Part shown: positions 11,601-26,889 of the stretch, piece by piece
Position numbering within the stretch: the stretch's first letter is position 1
Layout: each line of letters begins with the position of its first letter
Source: Lepisosteus oculatus
Taxonomy: Eukaryota; Chordata; Actinopteri; Semionotiformes; Lepisosteidae
DNA length: 64,000 nt
Assembly: GCF_040954835.1 (NCBI RefSeq)
Contig: NC_090697.1
Coordinates: forward strand, 11,710,001-11,774,000
Direction: 5' to 3'
The notes under the pieces: generated by a model
What the model was told of the DNA's origin: nothing
Databases searched by the model: none
The model's input: the letters and a program-made list of their open reading frames with translations, nothing else
Program-made: the position numbers and the translations under genes

Positions 11601-14600
11601 TGTTGGCACAAGCAAGGTGAAAAGGCAACTGTTTCTAGAAAATTAAATCTACTTACATGTCCAGCAGAAAGCTTTGCTTAACAAGAACCTCTTTGAATTG
11701 TGAGGGAAATACCTCACAATACATTTTTTTGATCAAATTGCTTAGTACTCTTGGAGCTTAATAACTAAAATAAAGCAAATTAGAATGATCTCATCCATGA
11801 AACAGTTAATATGCAACCATGCACTTTGCCAATATAAGCTTTCTGTCAACCTGGTCACATTTCAAAAGACAAAAACAATACCAACGAGGGGAAAATGAAT
11901 CTGTTACAGAAAGTGAGCACAGCAAATGGAATCATAAAAACATCTTGACCTTGATCTGAATTCACACAGTGCATAACAAAGTGCTTTATTTCCTGTTGCA
12001 AAAAGCCCCAGTTTGTCACAGATCAAGCACAACTTCAGTTCCTGGACTCTGATGTCTAAAGGAAGCTGTAGAACTCTGCGTGCAAAAGCAAAGCTGTAAA
12101 GCTGTCAGAGTACGCTGGGACAGCTCAGAAGGCGCACACTGGGACACACAGGCTCCTGCTGAAGTATTCACCCCCTGCCAAGGTTGTCCCGTTCTGCTGA
12201 ATTACAAATAATGTGTACACACCTTTTTTTAAAGAGAATGCTTTTATCAGGGCTTGCATGCTTAAACGGATCGCCGTTTTGAATGAAAGAAGTTAAAATG
12301 TTAGCAGAATTGAAGTGAGGTGGACTGTGTTTTCACCTCCCTGAGTCAATACTGGGTGGAAGCAGCAGTTAACAGCTAGTCAGTCTCTCGGGATACGTCT
12401 CTACAGACTTCAGACACTGGAACGGTCGTCAGAAAGGGGGCGAATTCTTCCGAAAGGCACTGGATGAACGGTATGGGGCAAGTGCCCATGGATGTTGGTT
12501 TTGAAGACCTTTTGCCTTTTTTTACCCTTTAAAATGTATTGAGGTAGAACTTTTGGAGCTAAACTGATTAGGTGAAACAAAAAAAGTGGCAAACAGTTTG
12601 GATAAATTAATTACAAGCTCAGAGGCCCCCTACTCCTAAAAGCACATGGATAACCCCCACCCTCGCCACTGGGGCAACGCAGGCCATGGACTGGATTGTG
12701 AAGAGTGAATGAAAGCTTACTTTCACGTGTGTGTCTTTGCTCGGCAGAGCTGATGCTGGCGGAGATGAAGTCTGAAAATGTAAGTAAAACACTAGAGCAA
12801 ATGAAAACATGGATGATGCAAAACAAACATTTCTCACACTAAAACCATGCACATGTAAAGACACACTGGAATTGTCAAGCGACAAGCTTAACACACGCTG
12901 ATCTCATAGAACAGCGCTTCACACAGCCGACATGCAGTTAAACTTAAGTTAGAGCCACAGAACCGAGAGCCAACATTGATGAAAAAGCAGAAGCATTTCA
13001 ATCACTCCCACGGACGCTCTTAATATTCTTCCCATGTAGTCAGAGACAACAAAAGACCCACACTGCTGTATAATCAGGTCTCCATTCGTTGAAAGAGGTG
13101 CCTTTTCTTAAGAGCCTGGCCTCGATTTTTGACACTGGACACTGAAGCTCTCCTCGCCCACACTCCAACCTGATGTTTTCATCAACTGCTTGGATCCAGG
13201 CTCTGTGAAGTTGGCCCTCCATACAAACAGCACAATAAATTTCTGAAACCCCCGACTCGTTAGTCCTCTGTTAGTGTCAGTTTGTGTCACTGAAAGTAGG
13301 GTTTATGCTTCTTCCGTTCCCGAAATATAGAGCCTACTTTGTCAGGGAATCAGGTGACAGTCTACAAGGAACTTTACTGGTAGTAACACACTCTCGGTAC
13401 TTAATTGACTTAATTACTGAATATGAGAAGGCTTGGTACCGGTCTGCTTTTATATATTTGCTGCTCACAAATGACGATAACGAAGCACTGACACTGAAAG
13501 GGAATAGTTGTGTTTTAACTGATGACAAAGCCTGCAAACTGCATTCTTGTCTGTGCAGGGGGTGGTGTGGGGAGGATCTTTTCCATTTGAATAACAGTCA
13601 TTCACCTGTATGTTTGTGTGCGCCTATGTGAATAGTTAAATTAGATCCGTCTGCAATATGTTAATCTCACCACAAGACTTTTACAAGACTTAAAACAACA
13701 TTAGGAACAGAATGCTGCAATTACCAGTGGCTGTATTACATAGTTATTAGGGTTAAACATGCCTGATGTGGTTTATTCCTTACATAATTCCAAACTCCCT
13801 AAAGTACTCCTTCGGCATTTGTACCCACAAGTATAATCCTATGTATGTAACAGTGTAACGTTTCTGTATTTGGTTATAATCATATCATTCACACTGCTGG
13901 AAATAATTTACAATTCGTAAGAAGAGGGCTTAGCCGGAGGTGCAGGTAATATATCGGAAATAGAGACAAACTCCTGGCTTCAACCGATCAAAAGATCGCA
14001 ACTGGATGATCTGGGGGGTCATGATTTTTGTGTGTTCGTAGGGGGCCAAGGTCACAGAGTCACGCGATTCCCCGAAAAGAAGGCTCCAAGTCTCGGGAAC
14101 GAAAGCAGCTCAGACGCTACTTTCAACGACACAAACGGAGCACGGTGTGTTTCATTGTTTGTGCTGTTTGCAGTATTTTGCGCGCAGCAAATACGTAAAA
14201 GTCGACTGGTATCACACCTCCTCAAGCTCAATAATTAAGCACATTCACTATTTAGAGTGTATTATTACCGGCAAAGTTCATTGTAGACCGTCACGTAATT
14301 CCCTGAAAAAATAAGGCATGTATCTCTGGAGAGAAAACAGCTTGGACGCTACTTTCAATGGCACAGACCAACACTCGCGGCGCACTAACAAATGCGGTGG
14401 GTTTATATTGTTTGTGCTGTTTGTAGGGGGGTCCATTTCACAGAGCCTTAGATCTGTAGCATCTACCATACAGGGATACATTTTCTGTGTCTTTTTTGCT
14501 GAGCAAGTTAGCAAGCGGTCACAAGACACAAGACACATAGCGGTCCCACTATTAACACAAACCGATAAAAGCCGATTTAAGTAACATTTCAGGACCATAT

Positions 14601-17600
14601 TTCTTGAATACATTCCAGGCAAATAACCCCAGACATGCAGTGTTCAATAAGGTTTACGACATTTTTTAAAATGGATATAACTCACAATTTATGACCAAGA
14701 GCATTTCATTTCTAGGAACAGGGGGGTCTGTCGGCTAAATGTAGCAAAACTGCGATTTTTCAACTAGAGAAACAAAAGAGATGCACTCCTCTGTAGTGCC
14801 TGCTGAAAACGTACTCTGAAGTACTGTTGAAGGAAACCCCAAGAATATTTACTTACAGAGCTTGAAACGAATGCAATGGCCTCAATCTTGACTTTGCCAC
14901 TTATTCCGAGCGTGTCCACCTTTTTGAGGTCCACCCTGTAGTTGTACTGCAGCAGGTGCTTCCCGTTCAAGGCCACCTGGAAGAGGAGGCACAGCAGTGA
15001 CACTCCGCTCTCACAGCTGGGAGCCAAGAAGGCATGGCTTACCCTACAGAACAGCAGCAGAGAGTCTCAAACAGAACAGGTGGAGGTTTATTCCACGCTG
15101 GAAAGAAAAGAAAAGAGACGAGACACAACGTTTCGGCTGTAGAGCCTTCTCCAGGTGTGAAGAAGGCTAAATTGGATAAAGGTTTATCTAACCACTCTAT
15201 CCAATTCACTTGAAGAAGGCTCCACAGCCGACATGTTGCGTCTCTTTTCTTTTCAGAACGGAATAAACCTTTACCTGTTCCTTTGCAGCCTGCGCATGCT
15301 GACGCAGCTCCCTACAACTACTGCTGTGCATTTTGTGCTTGGTGCTCGGTCGCTCATCATCTCTGTGTCATTTTCATGGCAGGAATCTGTAGGAGGACCA
15401 TTATTCATCCGGCCATTCGTTTTCTAACAGCTTTATCCAGTTCAGGGCCACAGAGAGCCAGAGCCTATCCCAGCAAGCAATTGGCACAAGTCAGGATACA
15501 CCCTGGACAGGATGCCAGTCCACTGCAGGGCACACACAGAAGCAAACACACACACACTGACACCTAGAGCCAATTTTCCCAGAAGCCTATTAACCAACCA
15601 GCATGTCTTTGGACTGTGGGAGGAAACCAGAGTCCCTGAAAGGAAACCCACACTAACACTGAAACTCCGCACAGACAGCACCCCAGGAATTGAACCCAGG
15701 GCCCCAGCGCTGCAGGGCAGTCATTTCAGTCATTGTGCCAACATGCCACCCAACCTTTATTTATAAAATTGGAGAATTATTTCTGGTCATACTGTATAAT
15801 CTGCCAAATTTGCAATGGACTGGTTATTTTAAGGCACATGAGCACTTGCAAACAAGCTCCTCTTACATCTTCACCTGTCCGAGTCGTTCACCTCCTGGCA
15901 GGGGGCCGAAGGGGAGAGCAGCTCCCAGCAGCATCGCTGCAGCCGAGCAGCCAAGTCACCAGAGCCGCCGTAGCGCCGCGCGCCGAGAGGACCCGACTCA
16001 CGCCCCCTCTACCCTGGTAGCGCACCCTGGACACGACGGTGCCTACGCTGACGGGCCGGAGGAACTGAACCTCTTTAGTCCTGAACGGAGAAGCCCACGA
16101 GGAGGACGGACACAAGTAGTCACAATCCTCAAAGACAGGGACAGAGTCAACCTAGCGGACGTCTTCAGGACGAACAGCAAAGCACAAACTAGAGGAGCCC
16201 GTGTGGGAGTGCTTTTTAACACCTGGCACCTCTCCCACTGTACTCCTAATGAGTACAAGCACGTGCCTCCTGCTGCTGGTTTGAAACTGGAGCCATGAAT
16301 CTCCAACACAACAAACTCCACCCAGATGTTGGGAACTGGGAAAACCGCTGTTTTGACGAAGCTCATTGTCGGCAGGCTTTTTCCCGCCGAATAAACATTT
16401 ATACCGAAGTCTGGGTGGATGTCAGCTGCAGGCATGTTATCAGGCGTTTCTTTACGCAAAGGTTTGTGGGAGTCTGGAACAAGCTTCACAGCCATATATG
16501 TGAAGCTGATACTTTGGTTTCTTTCAATATGAGATAATAATAATAATTCCTTACACTTATATAGCACTTTTCTGGAAACTCCACTCAAAGCTCTTTGCAG
16601 GTAATGGGGATCCCCTCCACCACCACCAGTGTGCAGCCCCCACCTGGGTGATGCGACATGAGCCACAGTTCTCCAGAACGCTCACCACACACCAGCTCTC
16701 AGTGGGGAGGAGAGCAGAGTGATGAAGCCAGTTCATGGATGGGGATTATTAGGAGGCCATGACTGGTAAAGGCCAGGGGGACATTTTGTCCAGGACACCG
16801 GGGTAACACTTTTATTGACCATTTTTTTCAATGACCACAGAGAGTCAGGACCCCGGTTTTACATCTTATCTGAAAGACGGCGCCTTTTTACAGTATAGTG
16901 TCCCCGTCACCATACTGGGGCATTAGGACCCACACAGAACACAGGGTGAGCGCCCCCCTACTGGCCCCACTAATACCTCGTCCAGCAGCAACAGGCTACA
17001 AACCAGCAATGTTTCAATCAATCTCTTGAAAGAAACAGTCAGCCAGGGCTAAGAACATGTGAACGGTTATTAATCAGAGGAGAGGATACCCGTTTGTAGC
17101 CTGTTTAGTAGTTAGTAGCTAATATCACTCTGCAACTCACAGCTGGCAGCCCACTGAAGCTCAGCAGGTGGGAGCCTGGTCAGTACCTGGATGGGAGACT
17201 CCTGGGAAAAACTAAGGTTCCTGCTGGAAGTGGTGTTAGTGGGGCCAGTAGGGGGCGCTCACCCAACGGTATGTGTGGGTCATAATATCCCAGTTAGTAA
17301 TGGAAACATTATACTTTAACACAAGGCTCTATCCTTTGGATGAGATATAAAACCTTTGGATGAGATCCTGACCCTCTGTGGTCATTAAAAATCCCAGGGC
17401 GTTTCTCGAAAAGAGTAGGGGTGTTACCCCGGAGTCCTGGTCAAAATTTCCCATTGGCCCTTACCAATCATGGCCTCCTAATAATCCCCATCTCTGAACT
17501 GGCTCCATCACTCTGTTCTCCCCACTGAGAGCTGGTGTGTGAGGAGTGTACTGGTACACTATAGCTGCTGTTGCATCATCCAGGTGGATGCCACACATTG

Positions 17601-20600
17601 GTGGTGGTGGAGGGGAGTCCCCATTACCTGTAAAACGCTTTGAGTGGAGTATTCAGAAAAGCGCTGTATAAGAGTAAGGATATTTATATATCATTAAGAT
17701 GTTACACTGGGAATCCACCCGGCAGGGACATCTTACCTTGAACATGTCTCCCTCCACCAGAATGATGGTCTCGAAGTTCTCCCCTTTCTGGAGGGGCAAG
17801 TCGTAGAGGATCTCCTCCTTGCCCCAGCGCTCCTGCTGCAGCGAGTTACACACCACGCAGGGGGAGCGCTTGAACCGGGGGTTGAAATGGAAGGCCACGT
17901 CAGCACGGGGCTTGGTGCTGCTCCCACACATAAAATCCACCTGAAACCTGGACAGGGAGGGAGGGGGCGAAAGAACCGGGGTGACGCTGGAAATGCGAAG
18001 CCACAAGTACGTGCGAGGAGATCACCTGCACCGGTGGTTCTGCACTGTTAACCTGCGGCGAGCGGAGAGTCCAGCTGTTCATTCTGTCCCCGAATCCAAT
18101 ACGGCAGCAAATCACACAACACTGGGCCGCAAATTCCTCAATCAACAGATCAATGAATACAATGCTCATCATGCTGGAGCCAGGCACCATTATCTCCCAT
18201 TAGATTGTCGTATCAGAGTCTCTCACGTTTGCAGTTAACACTGTGACTGCACTACATCGTTTCAGCATTTGCAGTGTTTGCCTATCTGAAGGTGAGCTAA
18301 GAGGAAGGTAAACACAGACGATCAAAGGAACACAGGAACAACACCATCACCCTCCTGTCGCTCGAAGCTTGTGTCATGTGAGAGGACCTTGTTACGATGA
18401 CTCTTGGAGACCAGGCTCTGGATAAGCTATCTGAACTTTGTTTTAGAGATCTTGCTGTCCGGTTATTTTGGGAAATTCTGATTTCCTGCATTGTGGAATC
18501 CTCGGACTAAAAACGTTCTCTCCCGGTTGGGCGATGCATTTCTAGAACAGGAAATGATTCCGATTCATTGAAATGACTGTGGAAATGATTCCCACTTCTG
18601 CATATCCATGGTCATAAAAGGGAAGATTTATTTCTGAGAAGTTCCAGGCAATGCTGGGTTCTCCTCTTTTTGGTCCGTTTAGGCATTGATTCCAGATTAC
18701 AGGGCTAGAATTCCCTGTTTCCAGGTCTACAAGACGTTAGCCTTTGAAACACGTGGTCTTTTAAATACATGAGATCGATGAACTGGTGTATGTTGTGTAA
18801 CGTTGCATATCGTACAGATGGTGTTTTGTTTTGTTAAGAAATATTTGTCCTGTCAAGTTTGACTCCGATTTTGTTACTCCATCACCAGACCTGTGACGGA
18901 TGATAGAGAACAGCTCATGTGCCACTAGTATGCACACGCCTGGTTTTGCCACTCGAGTGTCATTCGCTGAACTGCGCTCTCTGTTGAGTGACAGAGACCA
19001 ATGAATCACTGAGAGTTCACTGCCAGAATCCGTAAGAAAACTAAATTTGCCTTTTTATTCAGGCCAGTCCTACAAAGATGTTAAGAATTAGTGAATTTTA
19101 ATACTTACTTTGAAGTCTGCTGCAAAAGCAGTCCACATAAGTGACCTTTGTCTCTGTCCCAAGCTAATTCTGTTTTCAGTTTAGAAAGAGCAAACATTCA
19201 GCTAATAAAACATCTCTATTAATTTTGAGTTCAGATTCTTATCTGGTGATAAAAGGTTGTATTTGCCAGCAGCTTCTCATGATTGATACTAACAAGGGGT
19301 TTCAGAAGTCTCCATGGCAACAATCATGGATTGCGAGCAGTGTGGACTTTCTGTAAGCAAACTAGTTGCTAAATTTCCTCAAAAGAAATGCTTACCTGTC
19401 AGCATCACTGAGAACTGCTCCTTGGATAAGTACCATATCACCAGGATGAAGTCCCCCCAGTATTGTCCCAGCATAGGGAATTGCCTATAATGACACAGAA
19501 TGCGCAATCTTACGCTCATACCACAATACTTCATCCAATGGTTACAATTTTAAACATTCGTGTTACCAATAATTAAATCATGTCAGCACATATTTTCAAA
19601 GGGTTCTTGTCTGTTGTGGGCTCTTTCTGTGAGTGCTGTGAAACTCGGTTTTTACTTGGCACTGATGACACCTGACTTCTGTTTCAAGAATTTCACATTA
19701 AAAATTAAAATTCCACCCTGTTGAATCAACTGTTCTATACACATCTGGTCATCAAAGCTCTGCAACGTCAAATACAATTGTATCAGACTCCGAGATATGT
19801 ATTTTCACTGAATTCATTTCTTTGTTGTCCTCATGTTTTTCTTTTTAAAGACAATGAAATTGAGTATATAACGTTATTTTGAAGCTCGCCTTTGCCTTGG
19901 GATCATTTGGAATTTGAAACTAGTTTCTTTTCTAGGACTCAGGTGACTGTCACCGACAGCATGGACTTGCTCCGGTCTGAACTGTTAAACGCAAAAGGCG
20001 TTGCTACATTACCAATCAGAACACCCTCTTGTGTATCCATTATCTCAGAAAGCTAATTTCATACAGCCCCGAATTTGAAAGACAATTCCCATGAATAAAT
20101 TCTATTTCGACCTTAAAATCGAGCCAAATAAGATATGTCTGGTGAAATATCTTAGCTATTCTTTTATAATTCACCTTTCTGAAACTCCCATCGCGTGATT
20201 ACTTTTCAAAAGAGTAATTTAATTCATATCTGATTAATTCATTAATATTTGGATAATTAATGTATAATAAGTTATGTCTGATGTGCTTTATACTGTTTGA
20301 ATTGTTTTATTATTCGGTTATACAGTGTGTTATCAGTAAAGCCTTTTAAAGTAACATTTTGTAATGAAAATAAATATGCGTTAAACCCCATAATTGCTGT
20401 AGTGTCTGTAATACATTAAACTGTTACAAAACCACTGACATGAGTGGCAGGTACAACGAAAAATGGCCATTTTAATCCGAATGTTAAAAGAGGCAATAAT
20501 GCAGTTTCTCTATACAGACTGAGCGCAGATGAGCTGGTCGCGGTTTCTCAAATCAATGCAGTAGAAGTTAACTCAGAAACGAAACTGCAAACCACGACTT

Positions 20601-21173
20601 AGCCAATGCAATTAAAGCAAACTGGAAATAAACCAGCCGACGACTTAAAGAGGCGTTACGGTAAATCTAGAGAAGCGACACTACTAAATCTACTGCATTT
20701 TCACCTCATTTAATGACCTGGCTCCCAATACGGTGTGGGGTGCACACAGAATTTACTTCTTTCCAGCAAACATTAATACATGAAGCAAGACAGATTTCAC
20801 TTTCCACTTCTTTTTCTGCTGAGGAGTGAAGTGGGTAGGGGAGAACACGGTCTGACTCTTATCTCTCGGTCCATAATCGTCTCTTTCAGCTCATCTCCAC
20901 AGCAATGCCGCACAACATGGTCTGCTCGAGTGACGCAGGCCGGCGCGCCCGACGCGACACGATCTCGCCAAGCATCTCTCTTAATTTTATTTTAAAATAT
21001 ATAACATTGTGCAGCACACCCGGCGGTCCCAAAACGAAAGAACAGAGCGACATTTGCGCGTCACCGACCACAGGGCAGCTGTGAGGCACTGGGTGCTGTG
21101 CAGTACACCCGCAGTGCGGTGCAAGAGATCTTACCGGATTTAAAACCGTTTGCCTGGGACTCGTAACAGACAT
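8696..21173 (-). CDS. LGALS8: Galectin-8, tandem-repeat galectin, nine coding exons
   Basis: A cytosolic and secreted lectin that binds beta-galactosides. In mammals it senses damaged endosomes and bridges cell-surface glycans. Coding exons: 21135-21173, 19396-19484, 17737-17947, 14857-14976, 12721-12771, 11293-11319, 10495-10583, 9784-9949, 8696-8848. All have AG/GT borders and matching phases and total 945 nt (314 aa; human about 317). The 89-, 211-, 120- and 166-nt exons match the galectin exon plan. The N-terminal CRD (about residues 1-153) keeps R43, Q45, R57, H63, N65, R67, N77, W84 and E87. R57 aligns with human Arg59, which gives this domain its preference for 3'-sialylated or sulfated glycans. 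The C-terminal CRD (about 180-314) keeps H225, N227, R229, N238, W245 and E248. The linker between them is short. The start ATG is followed by [13 protein letters not shown], aligning with human NIIYNPV. A TATAAA lies at 21213-21218. The assignment to galectin-8 is firm; the untranslated ends are not mapped. Confidence 0.95.
9128..9422 (+). repeat. tRNA-derived SINE in the last LGALS8 intron
   Basis: The head carries RNA polymerase III promoter boxes: an A-box-like GTGGCTCTGTGGCTCAGG and a B box GGTTCAAATCC. A body of about 170 bp follows, then AATAAAGAAA and an ATT tail. This is a full-length-looking tRNA-derived SINE. Confidence 0.75.
10180..10480 (+). repeat. Interspersed repeat with tRNA-like head, LGALS8 intron copy
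   Basis: Contains GGCTTCAATTCC (B-box-like), GAGCCTGCACGTTCTCC and the trailing ACTGGCGTCCCCTCCGGG with GGATGGGCTCTGGCTCC. The same order recurs at 15.4, 59.5 and 63.4 kb, so it is one high-copy family, probably a tRNA-derived SINE. Confidence 0.65.
11293..11319 (-). CDS. LGALS8: LGALS8 short linker exon (9 residues)
   Basis: A 27-nt exon between acceptor TTTTTTGCAG and donor GTAAGT encodes EVFCETGDL in phase. The strong splice sites support it, but micro-exons are easy to mistake. It may be skipped in some transcripts, which would leave the frame unchanged. Confidence 0.6.
12721..12771 (-). CDS. LGALS8: LGALS8 linker exon (17 residues)
   Basis: The minus strand reads TTTTCAG, then a 51-nt exon encoding [17 protein letters not shown], then the donor GTAAGC. 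It keeps phase with both neighbours. Its Ser/Pro-rich content fits the flexible hinge between the two galectin domains. It could be alternatively spliced, since removing 51 nt keeps the frame. Confidence 0.8.
14038..14440. repeat. Diverged tandem repeat, about 235-250 bp unit, LGALS8 intron
   Basis: GACGCTACTTTCAA occurs at 14113 and again at 14345. GTTTGTGCTGTTTG occurs at 14157 and 14410, and GTCACG...ATTCCC precedes each. A third unit seems to begin near 14425 (GGGGGGTCCATTTCACAGAG compared with GGGGGCCAAGGTCACAGAG at 14040). The units are diverged by indels. Confidence 0.6.
15069..15285. repeat. Foldback (inverted-repeat) element with hammerhead-like core
   Basis: The arm at 15069-15157 and the arm at 15207-15285 are inverted copies of about 80 bp. 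They share GGAATAAACCT, TTTTCTTTTC and GAAGAAGGCTC-ACAGCCGA. The ends of the pair are GAACAGGT and ACCTGTTC. The inner sequence CTGAAGAAGGCTCC...AGCCGAAAC (consensus of the two arms) resembles terminal sequence of Penelope-like retroelements. A second, shorter copy lies at 52165-52280. Confidence 0.55.
15400..15760 (-). repeat. Interspersed repeat with tRNA-like head, minus-strand copy
   Basis: The reverse complement runs from a tRNA-like head (CAATGACTGAAATGACTGCC, then GGGTTCAATTCC) to a tail with GATAGGCTCTGGCTCTCTG and GGATAAAGCTGTTAGAAAAC. It is the same family as the 10.2-, 59.5- and 63.4-kb copies. Confidence 0.65.
16420..16535 (-). repeat. CR1-like LINE 3' region fragment
   Basis: On the minus strand, CACAAACCTTTGCGTAAAG followed by AAACGCCTGATAACATG resembles the repeat at 37.17-37.22 kb and the 3' part of the CR1-like LINE at 45.5 kb. 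It abuts the AAT tail of a 5S-type SINE. Confidence 0.4.
16536..16996 (-). repeat. 5S rRNA-derived SINE, 5'-truncated copy
   Basis: The minus-strand copy has its AAT tail and the ATATAGCACTTTTCTGG stem at the low-coordinate end. The body runs up to GCCAGTAGGGGGGCGCTCACC and AGGTATTAGTGGGG, and the 5S-like head is missing. It lies about 120 bp from a plus-strand copy in the same LGALS8 intron, so the two form an inverted pair. Confidence 0.8.
17113..17685 (+). repeat. 5S rRNA-derived SINE, near full length
   Basis: The head at about 17124-17212 follows 5S rRNA: ATCACTCTGCAACTC, AAGCTCAGCAGGTGGGAG, CTGGTCAGTACCTGGATGGG, then GAGACTCCTGGGA, matching the internal Pol III promoter region of 5S genes. 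A body of about 370 bp follows, with CCAGTAGGGGGCGCT at 17245-17259. The 3' part is the TTGAGTGGAG...GCGCTGTATAAG end typical of L2-type LINE tails. The architecture is that of SINE3-class elements. Confidence 0.85.
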
Positions 21174-22950
21174 GACTCCTGTCCTGAGTGAATACGTGCC
21201 CTGGTCCAGCGATTTATATCACGAAATTGCACGCAATTTTAATTCCGCCTTATTTTCACTTCCTCTTTCGCAGACCTGGAGGGCGGAGTGAATTTTATCA
21301 GCCAATCGTGGCTGAAGGTCCTCCCTGGCAGGTTGTTGATGCTGGGAAGATGTCACCATGTGATCGTGCTGTTCGAAAATGAGCTTTAGATCCATGTGGC
21401 TTTGCACTTGAATAATCAGATTGTGGGTAAAACACATCCGTCTGGAAAGGAAACGTGAGGTGTTTTTCTTTTTCTCAAAATGCTTTCAAACAATAGGAAT
21501 GCTATTGGTTTGCTCAAATCCAAACATGTCTACAGAAATGTTCAAACGAATGTCGGTACTTGAAAATTAGGTGATTAATCCGGCAAACTGATTTTAAATC
21601 GATGAAATTGACTATTAAATCTTCCCTGGATCCCTAATTTCTGGTTATATTGTTCGTATTTTAAATATCAAAAGGCCAGTCCCAGCCCTGTCTTTGCTAG
21701 ACTCATCTTTCCTTCATAACTGCTTCACGTCCCAGCCCATCAGGTCAGGAACCATCCCGACAGTTACTGTTCAGGAAGTAACACCCACAAAGTTGTTTTA
21801 CTGTAGAGGTTCAAGCTTGGTTGAATGTGCTTCCTCATACCATACATCGTGGGCTAGAACTGTGGCCTTTTCAAGATCTCATTCCGACTTTCCGCTTAAC
21901 ATTCCTAAGTTTTAATCACATCTGTGAAAAAAAAAAAAAACACCCCTGAAATGCTAAACCACGAGCCCGGCCGAATTTAATTGATTATTCTTAATTGGGT
22001 GGAGAAAACCTTCGTGTGTGGGCCAACCATGAGCCTTACCCTGGGTTTGCTCATCTCCTTGGCAGTGCAACAGCATTCTTTCTCCCTCTATTCAGCTGAC
22101 TTATATCCCACCCTCAGACAGCTCCCTGCTTACTCAAGGGGTTCCAGCACCCAAGTACTTTAAGTCCCCAAATCAGGGACTACAGCTAAACCCAGAATTA
22201 CATTAAACAACTTTCATGATTTGTACTACCATAACCAATTACACTTCTAGTATCACAGCAGTGGAACACAATCACTGCTCTGCAACTGGATATTCCTTCA
22301 TGGATTAGATTTGCAAAAACCACACTCCACGGACCCAGAGGCTAAAATATACTTGCTTTTAAACTCTCAAGTTCTTAGCGCAAAAGCTCTTGGGTTGAGG
22401 CGAAGGACAGATTAAGATTTAGTCATCATACAACTTGTAAAGTCTGAAGCAGTGCAGGATGTTACACCTGTTTTGCCACGTTTGAGAGCACAAAGTGGTA
22501 AGCATAGATCCGAGACCACAGTGGATCAGAAGGCTGCAGTAAACCGCCTAAATAAAAAAGCAGCATTGAGTGTTCTTACTGGGAACCTCCTGTAGGCAAG
22601 AGACCAGGCAAGACGGTACAAGTGGAGAAAACGGAGACTGTTTAGAAGGAGGGAGTGCTGGGAGCCTTGAGTGGCAGGACTATTACTACAGACTTGGAAG
22701 GGTGCTCTGCCATCAGCTCCACTGGAAGAAGTGGAGCCGATACTCCCATCTGCAAGACGTTTTACAAAACATCACTGCATTGTACTAACTGGTGTGTACT
22801 AGCCCTCCCAATACCCATGTCCTGTTAAACTGAAAGGTTCTTACTATAACCACAGTGTAGTAAAGTCAGGTACAGAACCTCCTCTGTATCCTTGAGGAAG
22901 GAGCATAGGCTTGACACAGATCCTTAAACCCAGAAGGAATTTCTAAACAG
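21174..22950. other. LGALS8-RRM2 spacer with the LGALS8 promoter side
   Basis: The LGALS8 promoter should lie within the first few hundred bases. A TATAAA on the minus strand is at 21213-21218. A CpG-containing patch covers about 20930-21150 across the first coding exon. No other gene or recognised repeat was found between here and the RRM2 poly(A) signal. Confidence 0.4.
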
Positions 22951-22952
22951 CC

Positions 22953-22958
22953 TTTATT
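22953..22958 (-). terminator. RRM2: RRM2 poly(A) signal
   Basis: AATAAA on the minus strand, about 225 nt downstream of the RRM2 stop codon. It is the first canonical signal after the stop and would give a short 3' UTR. Confidence 0.6.
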
Positions 22959-23183
22959 ATAAAGCCAATATAAAACTATAACCATTTACATAAAACATTA
23001 AAAACTGTACAATTGAATCCCTTTGACACGTTTCCAGGGAGGTTGTGCAAAACGGTCTGCTTTAGTGGCCTATTTCACGGCAACACACAAGCGATACGGG
23101 AACAGAGGCGTCTCTGGGCATCGGTCCCGTCTCTGTGGATGCGCTAATGCATACAGTCCCATCACCCATCGCGCTCGTCCGCA

Positions 23184-26889
<3,706 letters not shown>

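Noticed and set aside
11658-11680. A possible extra LGALS8 linker exon before GTAAGT
   Set aside because: The donor is good, but there is no pyrimidine tract or acceptor upstream.
15690-16666. Overlapping frames of about 200 codons on both strands
   Set aside because: They begin or end in SINEs and span a GC-rich intron patch; neither shows a known domain.
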